This document shows positions 1 through 5,814 of a DNA stretch of 22,915 nucleotides, piece by piece. The notes under the pieces were generated by a model. That model saw only the letters and a list, made by a program, of their open reading frames with translations, was not told where the DNA came from and searched no databases. Positions within the stretch are counted from its first letter, which is position 1. Each line of letters begins with the position of its first letter. Made by a program: the position numbers and the translations under genes. Source of the stretch: DATDCV01 sp036524155 (GTDB lineage Bacteria; Verrucomicrobiota; Verrucomicrobiia; Limisphaerales; UBA8199); contig DATDCV010000007.1 of the NCBI GenBank assembly GCA_036524155.1, positions 1 through 22,915 on the forward strand, written 5' to 3'.

Positions 1-389
1 AGGACCTGGAACGGCCCGGTCGGTTCGTTTTCACCGACTTTTTGGCCGTTGATGAACGCCACGGCCCCGCACGCGATTCGGTTCCAGCGCAGCACTCCCA
101 GGCTTCGCGCTTGAGCGGCACTGACACTGAAGTTTCTGCGCGCCCAAACGTGCTTGGTCTGGTTCGCGACCTCCTGGTTCCAGGGCATGAAGGGCCCCGG
201 CAGATTCACCGGTTGCCAAGCCAGGCCGCGTTGTCCGGCTGCCGTTTCGGCGCCCTCATTCCCGTCTCCACGAGCGAAGGTCCATGCTCCGTTCAGCAGG
301 AGCGAATTGGTACGGGAGCCCTCGAATTCTCGAGCGAGAGAGGTCAAGAATCCCAACCCCAAAGACAACAGAAAGAGCAGCCGACGCAT
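1..389 (-). CDS. Glycoside hydrolase family 2-like protein, N-terminal fragment
   Basis: This is the start of a secreted carbohydrate-active protein that leaves the window at its left edge. About 130 residues are visible. They open with a signal peptide (MRRLLFLLSLGLGFLTSLA), followed by a segment with SLLLNGAWTFARG, WQPVNLPGPF, VWARRNFSV and AFINGQKVGENEPTGPF. That order (opening tryptophan strand, WxxVxLPG, W/Y-x-R-x-F, INGxxVGxxxxxxxPF) is the pattern of the GH2 N-terminal sugar-binding jelly-roll domain seen in beta-galactosidases, beta-glucuronidases and relatives. The catalytic domain is outside the window, so the substrate is unknown. A second in-frame ATG at 401 would add MPHV in front; 389 is preferred because the signal peptide then begins directly with a basic n-region. 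Neither start has a Shine-Dalgarno site. The fold is fairly sure, the enzyme activity is not. Confidence 0.72.
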   Translation of the reverse strand, partial: MRRLLFLLSLGLGFLTSLAREFEGSRTNSLLLNGAWTFARGDGNEGAETAAGQRGLAWQPVNLPGPFMPWNQEVANQTKHVWARRNFSVSAAQARSLGVLRWNRIACGAVAFINGQKVGENEPTGPFQV

Positions 390-401
390 AACGTGAGGCA
401 T

Positions 402-1150
402 TGAACTTACTCGGTCGGTACGGTTTCTATCCCGACTGCCTGTTTTTCGCACGCGAAATCGCCGTCTCATGCCATGGTCAGGTTGAGGGTTGAGGGTTGG
501 GAGCTGAAATCGGACCGAAACTGACCAGAATCGGACCGGTTTTCGATTTTTTGTGGTTCTGGCGGGCGAGTGGTGGCGCTGGGAGAACTCGAGGGCAAAA
601 CGCCTGCGATAGCCCCGACGGTAAGCGGTGCGGAGTTGATTATGCTAAATTTTTGAACCGTTTCCTGATCTTTCATTTCTACCTTTGCGCGTCCTGGCGG
701 GGTCCTTGCGGACCGCCACCATACCACGCTGCCATTATTGGCCAGCCTGGCCGGACGGATGCCGTTTGAAGATCGCGGCAGCGATTTCAGACGGACTTGG
801 TTAACCACTCAAACTGTCCAAGGGACAGCAAATCCCGTGGACCGCACGACTCAGATACTCGGAGGATTTAGTGATTCGGATAGCTCGGAAGATTCGATGG
901 ATTCCAAGGATTCTCAGATTCCGCATTGAGAGTAACTGGACAGGTGTTCAGTGTCAAGGGGGAGATCCAAAATTCGTGCTGTTCAGTTCGGTCCTCAGCG
1001 AACCGCAGAAATAGTTCTCCATCATCACGGAGACCGACCGCCGACGAAACCCATCGGCTACGAATTGCTGACGGCCTCCGAAATCAGAAGCGCGGGCGGT
1101 CGGAGGCGACCCTTCCTTTGCAGCTTGGGGTTATTGACATAGAGTTGGAG
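402..1150. other. Repeat-rich intergenic region, no convincing gene
   Basis: About 750 bp lie between the GH2-like gene and the end of the restriction operon. The short open frames here on both strands match no family I recognise and have non-coding composition. Visible structure: a GTTGAGG heptamer array at 482-502; a GC hairpin around 695-718; a degenerate run of GGATTC/GATTC words at about 865-927; and a perfect 8-bp inverted repeat (GCCTCCGA at 1074-1081, TCGGAGGC at 1100-1107) just past the operon's last stop codon. That inverted repeat has no T-run, so it is at best a weak transcription end. The promoter of the GH2-like gene should lie near 402-470, but I see no clear -35/-10 pair. Confidence 0.55.
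482..502. repeat. Heptamer tandem repeat (GTTGAGG)n, three units
   Basis: Three consecutive 7-bp units: GTTGAGG, GTTGAGG, then GTTGGGA. The same heptamer occurs as a four-unit array at 1458-1485, in the same orientation and about 980 bp away, where it is translated as part of the peptidase gene. Arrays of this kind are probably scattered through the genome of this lineage (inference). Confidence 0.7.
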
Positions 1151-1564
1151 TTAGAGAGTACGGCTGGGTGACCGCATGCCGAGCGGCGTAGGTTCAGGGT
1201 GAGTGGATTTGCAGTTGGGCAGGTAGGCGCGGAGCAGGGCCTTGAATAGCCTTCCGTGGTTGGGGACCTTCAGGTGCAGGAGTTCGTGGACAATGACGTA
1301 TTCCCGGAACGGCGCCGGCTGGGCCAGAAGGTCGAGGCTGAACGAGACGGTGCCGGCGGTGGAACAGGACGCCCACTTGCGCCGCATGGCCTGCAGGCGG
1401 ACCTGGCGGGGCTTCACCCGGATGCGCTGGGCCCAGTGGGAGACCAGGGAACGAAAAGTTGAGAGTTGAGGGTTGAGGGTTGAGGGTGGCCGGCTCGGAG
1501 AGCCAGCCCTACCTGGTTTTTTGGACGCGGTGGAACGCGTCCCTACCTGTTTGCGCGCTTTCAT
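1151..1564 (-). CDS. YgjP/DUF45-type zinc metallopeptidase of the type I RM operon
   Basis: A small predicted zinc peptidase of 137 residues. The zinc site is complete: HELLH at residues 93-97 and a third histidine at 103 in PNHGRLFKALL. It is preceded by the family's RRKWASCSTAGTVSFSLDLL block (residues 61-80). This is the DUF45/YgjP (M48-like) family, often found directly after hsdR in type I restriction operons, where its substrate is not established. The start at 1564 is supported by an ATGA overlap with the hsdR stop, implying translational coupling. Family members usually begin just before the RIRVKPRQVRLQAM segment. Here about 35 extra residues (roughly 5-37) are encoded by short hairpin and heptamer repeats at 1458-1550. 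They are rich in R, S, P and K and are probably disordered. The C-terminal 15 residues after LPNCKS also look non-conserved. The family call is firm; the role is inferred. Confidence 0.85.
   Translation of the reverse strand: MKARKQVGTRSTASKKPGRAGSPSRPPSTLNPQLSTFRSLVSHWAQRIRVKPRQVRLQAMRRKWASCSTAGTVSFSLDLLAQPAPFREYVIVHELLHLKVPNHGRLFKALLRAYLPNCKSTHPEPTPLGMRSPSRTL
1458..1550. repeat. Composite repeat: heptamer array plus two AGGTAGGG-hairpin modules, inside a coding region
   Basis: Four GTTGAGG-type heptamers (1458-1485) are followed by two perfect hairpins. One is GGCTC-GGA-GAGCC at 1492-1504. The other is GGACGCG, a 6-nt loop, CGCGTCC at 1523-1542. Read on the minus strand, each hairpin is headed by the same word, CAGGTAGGG, so they are two modules of one family with different stems. 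The whole block is read in frame by the metallopeptidase gene. I recall similar GTAGGGACGCG-type elements from verrucomicrobial genomes, but I cannot verify that here. Confidence 0.7.
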
Positions 1565-4521
1565 CGGGTGCTGACCTTGATGAGGCGGTCGGCGACTTCG
1601 ACCATCTTTTTACCCTGCACCAGCGGCAGCAGGAGTTTGTAGAGCTCGGCCTTGAGCTGGCGCATTTCGTCGGGATTAGAGCTGAAGTTGGGGAACCGCC
1701 GGAACGGGGCGCTGATGGCTACCGCCAGGATCTTGGGGTCTTTGTACGAGTACCGCTTCAGTTCCCAGTAGAGCGGGAAGGTGGCGTCGTCGAGGCCGCT
1801 CTCCCTTTTGGCCTTCTCGGCCTCGATGGCCTCGTTGGCGAGCAGATCCAACTGCTGACGGGCTTCCTCGGTGGTCACCTGGCGCTCGTCGTATTGCTCG
1901 CGGATGGCCTCGGCCCGTTCGCCTATAGTAATTAGGTACGGAGCAACGGTGCCCTTCTCGTTGACGGTAGCCTGGATGCCTTTGGCCAGGTTGATGACCT
2001 TATTGGTGTCGGAGGACTGGCTGTCACGGAGCCTCGCGAGCGTATCGGCGTCGATGACCACCGGCTTGGTAGTCTTGACCAGACCGGAGTAGCTGGCGGT
2101 TCCGCGGATGAGCATTTCGGTTTTTTTGGCGACGTCGCCAAGGAAAGTCGTTTTGGCGCCGTAGGCATTGCGGATGACCTCGTACAGGGTGGCGAGCCGG
2201 GTGTAATCGTCTATGTAATCGTAAAGGGCGGCGGCCGGGGACAGGATTTCGTAGAGCTGCTCCAGCTCTTTGAAGAATTTGTAGAAGGCTTCGCGCTTCT
2301 TTTTGTCCTCGAAGGCGTCTATGGCTTTTTCCACTGCTTTGTCGTCCATTTTGCCGGCGGCCAGGGCGAGGTAGTCTTTGGCCGGGCCGGTCATGCGCCG
2401 GACGAAATCGGAGAACAGGACATCGAGGTTTTCGACCAGGCCGGAGACGTCTTTGGAATCGAAGGCCAGGGCCTTCTTGAGTTTGCCGAGGATGCCGACG
2501 AAATCGACGATGACGCCGCAGGGCTTGCGGCGATCGCCGCCGTCGGCGTTCTGTTCCTCGAACGGGCGATTGACCCGGGCGATGGCCTGGAGCAGGACGT
2601 GGTCGCGCATGGGTTTGTCCAGATACATGCAGAACAGGACCGGCGCGTCGTAGCCGGTGAGCAGCTTGTCCGTAATGATGAGGATTTCGGGCTGCTGGTC
2701 GGGTTTGGGGAAGTTCAGACGCGCGGTCTTTTCGTCGGTCTCGCCGAGCTGGTATTTGGCGACGATGGGTAGCTTCTCGGGATCGTTGTGGACCTTAATA
2801 TATATAGGCGCGGACCAGTCGGGGGGGAGGTGTTTGTCGAGTTCCTGCTTGTACAGCGCGCAGGCCTCGCGATCCACGGCGACCAGAAAGGCTTTGTAGC
2901 CGAGGGGCTGGACCTTGGTTTTGAAGTGCTCGGCGACGAATTTGGCGACCGCTTTGACCCGGGTGTTGGATTTCAGGAAAGCCTTCAGCTTGACGGCGCG
3001 GTCGAGGATACGGTTGAGATCCTCGACATCGGCGATGCCCTCAGCCTGGGCGAGTTTCAGGAACTCGTCTTCGAGCAGGTTTTCGGGGAGGCAGATTTCG
3101 TTCGGCGCGTGGGTATAGCGGAGCGGGAGCGTGGTGCCGTCCTCGATGGATTCGGCGATGGAGTACTTGTCGAGGTAGCCCTGTTCATCCTCCTTGCCGA
3201 AGACCTTGAAGGTGCCTTTGCCGTAGGCGGTCAGGTCGATCGGGGTGCCGGTGAAGCCGATGAGGGTGGCGTTGGGGAGAGCGGCCAGCAGGTAGTTGCC
3301 GAGGTCGCCGCCGGTGGACCGGTGCGCTTCGTCTATCAGGGCAAAGACATTTTTCCGGGTGGAGAGGTTTTTGTCGGCGCTGTCGAATTTATGAATCATC
3401 GTCACGATGAGGCCCCGGAAATCGGACCGGAGGAGCTCGACGAGGCGGGCCTTGGTGTTGGCGTGCTCGATTTTGATGTCCCGGCTCTGGAGTTCGCCGA
3501 GCAGGCGCTCGACCCAGCCCATGAGCTGGCCCTCCAGTTCGTTGCGGTCGATGACGAGCAGGACCGTGGCTTTACCGAAGACATCCTGCCGCTCGAGGAT
3601 GAGGCGGGCGGCGGTGATCATGGTGAAGGTTTTGCCAGAGCCCTGGGTGTGCCAGACCAGGCCGGTCTTCTTAGCGTGGTCAGCACACCGAACAACGACC
3701 TTCTGGGCCGTGCGGGTCTGGTGCTGGCGGAGGACGGTTTTCTGGAGTTCGTCGTCCTTGACGAAGAAAAGGATCCAGTCCTTGAGCATGTCCAGAATGC
3801 GGCGGGGCTCAAAGAAGGTTTTGACCTTGGCTTCGTAGGAAAAACGCGCGCCCTCACCCCGACCCTCTCCCCCAGGAGAGGGAGCCATCTTCCAGGGGAA
3901 GATGTTTTTCCGGTCGAGGTTCCAGGTGACGCCGTAGAAGAATTCAATCAGGTGGCTGAAATCGAAGACCTGGGGGGCCGTGACCATTTCGGGCGTTTCC
4001 TTGTGGTAACGCCGGACCTGGGTAAGGGCCTCCTCCATGGCGTTATGCTTCTTGGCGCTTTTGCATTCGACCAGGGCGACCGGGATGCCGTTAATGAGGA
4101 ACACGTCATCGGCCCGGTTCGTCTTGGTGCCGTTGGTGTACTGCCACTCCTCCGTAACGTGGAAGTGGTTTTTGGTGGTGTCACTGAAATCAATCAGGGT
4201 GACGTTGCGCTGGCGTTTCTCGGCTTCGACGTAAACGGAGCGCTCGCCGCGCAGCCAGGCCAGGATTTCGGAGTTGCCCTCGATGTTGTTGCGGACTGAT
4301 TCGAGCCGGTGGATTACATCGTCGGCCAGGTCGGAGGTGATGACGCCCGGGTTGAGGGCCTGCAGCTTGGCTTTGAGCAGGTCGTAGAAGAACATGCCGG
4401 ATTCGCCGCGCCGGAGGGCTGTGGCCTCTTCTTTGGAGAGGATGGTCCAGCCGGCCTGGCCCGCGTAGCGGGTCAGGGGGTGCTGAACGGTGGTGGATTC
4501 GGTGCCGAGGTTTGCGGGCAT
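1561..4521 (-). CDS. hsdR: Type I restriction enzyme, endonuclease/translocase subunit HsdR
   Basis: The motor and nuclease subunit of a type I restriction enzyme, 986 residues, normal for the family. It joins HsdM2S and, on unmodified DNA, translocates with ATP and cuts at a distance. Domains in order: an N-terminal PD-(D/E)xK nuclease with D138/D139 and VECK (E152, K154); helicase lobe 1 with Walker A TQGSGKT (292-298), DEAH (397-400) and GFTGTP (422-427); helicase lobe 2 with TGYDAP (623-628) and QAIARVNRP (645-653); then a C-terminal helical region that contacts the methylase. All key residues are present, so it should be active. Oddity: residues about 213-226 (APSPGGEGRGEGAR) are encoded by a palindromic repeat inserted in frame in the linker between nuclease and motor. 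The start at 4521 has no Shine-Dalgarno site and lies 424 bp after the preceding gene, so hsdR may have its own promoter. Confidence 0.96.
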   Translation of the reverse strand: MPANLGTESTTVQHPLTRYAGQAGWTILSKEEATALRRGESGMFFYDLLKAKLQALNPGVITSDLADDVIHRLESVRNNIEGNSEILAWLRGERSVYVEAEKRQRNVTLIDFSDTTKNHFHVTEEWQYTNGTKTNRADDVFLINGIPVALVECKSAKKHNAMEEALTQVRRYHKETPEMVTAPQVFDFSHLIEFFYGVTWNLDRKNIFPWKMAPSPGGEGRGEGARFSYEAKVKTFFEPRRILDMLKDWILFFVKDDELQKTVLRQHQTRTAQKVVVRCADHAKKTGLVWHTQGSGKTFTMITAARLILERQDVFGKATVLLVIDRNELEGQLMGWVERLLGELQSRDIKIEHANTKARLVELLRSDFRGLIVTMIHKFDSADKNLSTRKNVFALIDEAHRSTGGDLGNYLLAALPNATLIGFTGTPIDLTAYGKGTFKVFGKEDEQGYLDKYSIAESIEDGTTLPLRYTHAPNEICLPENLLEDEFLKLAQAEGIADVEDLNRILDRAVKLKAFLKSNTRVKAVAKFVAEHFKTKVQPLGYKAFLVAVDREACALYKQELDKHLPPDWSAPIYIKVHNDPEKLPIVAKYQLGETDEKTARLNFPKPDQQPEILIITDKLLTGYDAPVLFCMYLDKPMRDHVLLQAIARVNRPFEEQNADGGDRRKPCGVIVDFVGILGKLKKALAFDSKDVSGLVENLDVLFSDFVRRMTGPAKDYLALAAGKMDDKAVEKAIDAFEDKKKREAFYKFFKELEQLYEILSPAAALYDYIDDYTRLATLYEVIRNAYGAKTTFLGDVAKKTEMLIRGTASYSGLVKTTKPVVIDADTLARLRDSQSSDTNKVINLAKGIQATVNEKGTVAPYLITIGERAEAIREQYDERQVTTEEARQQLDLLANEAIEAEKAKRESGLDDATFPLYWELKRYSYKDPKILAVAISAPFRRFPNFSSNPDEMRQLKAELYKLLLPLVQGKKMVEVADRLIKVSTR
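3851..3884. repeat. CCCTCACCCC/CTCTCC palindromic repeat inside hsdR
   Basis: The element begins CCCTCACCCCGACCCTCTCC and closes CCAGGAGAGGGAG, with CTCTCC pairing with GGAGAG. This GC-rich palindrome resembles the CCCTCACCCC...CTCTCC...GGAGAGGG repeats that are usually intergenic in many bacterial genomes (from memory). Here it adds about 12-14 glycine/arginine/glutamate-rich residues to HsdR without breaking the frame. Confidence 0.7.
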
Positions 4522-4605
4522 AACTCAGAAGGGCTGAAGGCGCACAGAAGGAAACGAAGAGAACGAAGAGCTCGTTTGCTCCCTGGGGGATGTGAGGAGG
4601 ACCTG

Positions 4606-4737
4606 TTTATGTCGAATGAGGGTTTGAAGGGAATTGAAATACAAAAAGGATCTCCGCGAAGGAGAGGGTGTTTGCGGAGGTTTCCTCTTTGAGTTCTTTA
4701 TGTCTGACATAAAAGATGTGGTGGTTCTCGACATAAA
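4606..4737. promoter_or_regulatory. Four-copy octamer cluster TTTATGTC/GACATAAA upstream of hsdR (candidate operator array)
   Basis: The octamer TTTATGTC occurs on the plus strand at 4606-4613 and 4697-4704, and as its reverse complement GACATAAA at 4706-4713 and 4730-4737. The middle two form the perfect 17-bp palindrome TTTATGTCTGACATAAA. The outer two extend to TTTATGTCGA and TCGACATAAA, a perfect 10-bp inverted repeat 112 bp apart. The whole array is symmetric about the spacer and lies 85-216 bp upstream of the hsdR start. The hsdM promoter carries the related word CTATGTC, which suggests one shared binding protein, possibly the HTH domain of HsdM. Binding is an inference. Confidence 0.5.
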
Positions 4738-4784
4738 GGGCCAAATGAGGGTTTTGTGACCAGGTGAGGGACTTGTGGTGGCTT

Positions 4785-4812
4785 TTGAGGCTGGAACGGG
4801 ATATGCTAAGAT
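4785..4812 (+). promoter_or_regulatory. Candidate plus-strand promoter P1 with extended -10
   Basis: TTGAGG (4785-4790), a 16-bp spacer, then TAAGAT (4807-4812) preceded by TGC, an extended -10 configuration. Transcription would start near 4819, against the restriction operon, and run about 150 nt to the terminator at 4939-4972. Confidence 0.4.
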
Positions 4813-4849
4813 GATTCCGAAAAAAGTTAACAAAAGTTGCAGAAAGGGC

Positions 4850-4878
4850 TTGAAAGGGCCCCTCGGGTTGCCGATAGT
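4850..4878 (+). promoter_or_regulatory. Candidate plus-strand promoter P2
   Basis: TTGAAA (4850-4855), an optimal 17-bp spacer, then GATAGT (4873-4878). The predicted start is near 4885-4886, giving an RNA of about 85-90 nt that ends at the terminator at 4939-4972. Confidence 0.4.
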
Positions 4879-4885
4879 CTTCTTG

Positions 4886-4972
4886 GTCGGGTGCTGCATG
4901 TCAGCTCGATATGGTACGCCCAGCCTGACCTCAATTTCAGCCCGCCTACAGCAAGGCGGGCTGTTTTGTTTT
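4886..4972 (+). ncRNA. Candidate small RNA antisense to the restriction operon
   Basis: This is a short plus-strand unit with the layout of a small-RNA gene: tandem promoters upstream, a first stem formed by GTCAGCT (4900-4906) and AGCCTGAC (4922-4929, one bulge), then the terminator hairpin with a T-rich tail. No ORF or tRNA-like fold is evident. Its 3' end is complementary to the last codons and stop of the DUF3800 mRNA and to the spacer before hsdR, so it could pair with the operon transcript or interfere by convergent transcription. It matches no RNA family I recognise. An alternative is a relic leader of a displaced gene. Confidence 0.35.
4939..4972 (+). terminator. Intrinsic (Rho-independent) terminator
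   Basis: AGCCCGCC (4939-4946) pairs perfectly with GGCGGGCT (4955-4962) across an 8-nt loop, followed directly by GTTTTGTTTTG. The stem overlaps the stop codon and the last codons (QPALL) of the minus-strand DUF3800 gene. In the minus direction there is no T-run, so it should terminate only plus-strand transcripts. Confidence 0.75.
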
Positions 4973-5812
4973 GTATTCGACCCATCCCTTGCGGGCGAAC
5001 TCGACTAGGTCAGAGTCGTCGGGAAAGACTTTTAGGCCATCAAGTTTGAGAGGGTCTGTGCGCTGGGATGTGTAGAAATGGGGGAGCAGTTTCTGGAAGT
5101 AAGGGTATTGAAAATCCAGAGAGCGAAAAGCACGATAGACATTGTAGCCGCACAGGTCGGCGAGTTGGACCCCATTAGAAAGTTTGCTATCGGCGAAGAA
5201 GGGATATTCAACGATGTGTTTGAATAACATGGCGCCGCTGCCCTCTCGTTGGAAGAACTCGTGTTTGACCGATAAAGAGCGGTTGATGGTCTTGTCGGTG
5301 TCGTCCATGACGATGACGCCCTGATGCTTGTGGTGAAATTCCCAGAGGTAGTGCTCAATCCGCTCCAGGAGGAGCTCATAGGCCTTTTTGTGCAATTTGT
5401 CATGGTCCATGTGGCTGTGGAGCTTTCTCTTGTCCACCACGACGGAGAAGAGGTGCATATGGTTGGGGGCGAGTTGAGCGTAGAACGTGTCGGCTAATTT
5501 TTTGCGGTCCGCTTCGGTCAGGGCGGACAGGAACGGGCTTTCACGCTCTCGCTGCTTTTGGATGCGGAGCCAGGTTGACTTCACTTCGCAGTCCGCTACG
5601 TCGAAGCGAATCTTCTTGAGATGGTAGTGCCGGTCACAGAACTCCCGCTTGAGCCGGCTAATCTCCCGCTCGAACTGGCGCCATTGGCGATGGAATAGCG
5701 AGACGGCGGTCAGGACGTAGAGATGTTCCTTCGGCACCGTGGTTCCGTCGGGTTTGACCTTGGTCACCTCGGGGTCGCGCGTGCCGGATTCGTCGATGTA
5801 GAAGAAGTACAT
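4946..5812 (-). CDS. DUF3800 domain protein (RNase H-fold-like) in RM operon
   Basis: A 288-residue DUF3800 protein. The family signature is clear: it opens with MYFFYIDESGTRDP (acidic D7-E8 at the end of strand 1), has an acidic strand VIVMDDTD near residues 167-173, and a C-terminal GVQLADLCGYNVYRAF (214-229). DUF3800 proteins are thought to have an RNase H-like nuclease fold in which these acidic residues bind metal. They recur beside restriction and other defence genes, but their biochemical role is not settled. It follows hsdS by 2 nt, so it is surely in the operon. I chose the ATG at 5812; a TTG at 5818, overlapping the hsdS stop, would add only two residues. The last codons lie inside the plus-strand terminator stem, so the C-terminal tail may have been rewritten when the spacer was acquired. 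Confidence 0.88.
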   Translation of the reverse strand: MYFFYIDESGTRDPEVTKVKPDGTTVPKEHLYVLTAVSLFHRQWRQFEREISRLKREFCDRHYHLKKIRFDVADCEVKSTWLRIQKQRERESPFLSALTEADRKKLADTFYAQLAPNHMHLFSVVVDKRKLHSHMDHDKLHKKAYELLLERIEHYLWEFHHKHQGVIVMDDTDKTINRSLSVKHEFFQREGSGAMLFKHIVEYPFFADSKLSNGVQLADLCGYNVYRAFRSLDFQYPYFQKLLPHFYTSQRTDPLKLDGLKVFPDDSDLVEFARKGWVEYKTKQPALL

Positions 5813-5814
5813 GG

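Larger units (their letters stand above)
4522..4945. other. Long regulatory spacer between DUF3800 gene and hsdR
   Basis: A 424-bp gap in an otherwise tightly packed operon. It contains a tandem 9-mer (AACGAAGAG at 4553-4561 and 4562-4570), a direct repeat AATGAGGGTTT (4615-4625 and 4744-4754), the four-copy octamer cluster listed separately, two plus-strand promoters and a hairpin-rich short transcript unit. A 124-codon minus-strand frame (4525-4899) is open, but it is low-complexity S/T/P/K sequence with no recognisable domain, so I do not call it a gene. The mosaic of repeats suggests an element inserted into the operon, or an accumulation of repeats that became regulatory. Confidence 0.6.

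Noticed and set aside
467..808. 113-codon minus-strand frame in the intergenic region
   Set aside because: Contains the translated heptamer repeat and otherwise no recognisable sequence; looks non-coding.
865..927. GATTC/GGATTC word run as a possible CRISPR or binding-site array
   Set aside because: Spacing and units are irregular, with no constant repeat-spacer structure; simple low-complexity sequence. No CRISPR array was seen anywhere in the window.
2788..4299. 503-codon plus-strand open frame opposite hsdR
   Set aside because: It is rich in D, E, G, V and F, as expected for the complement of a high-GC gene, has no domain, and the minus strand encodes an unmistakable HsdR.
4525..4899. 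124-codon minus-strand frame in the spacer before hsdR
   Set aside because: Low-complexity S/T/P/K sequence made from repeats, no domain and no start signal; treated as regulatory DNA.
4886..4972. Possible tRNA or rRNA leader in the spacer
   Set aside because: No T-loop consensus, cloverleaf or rRNA sequence; only simple stems and a terminator are present.
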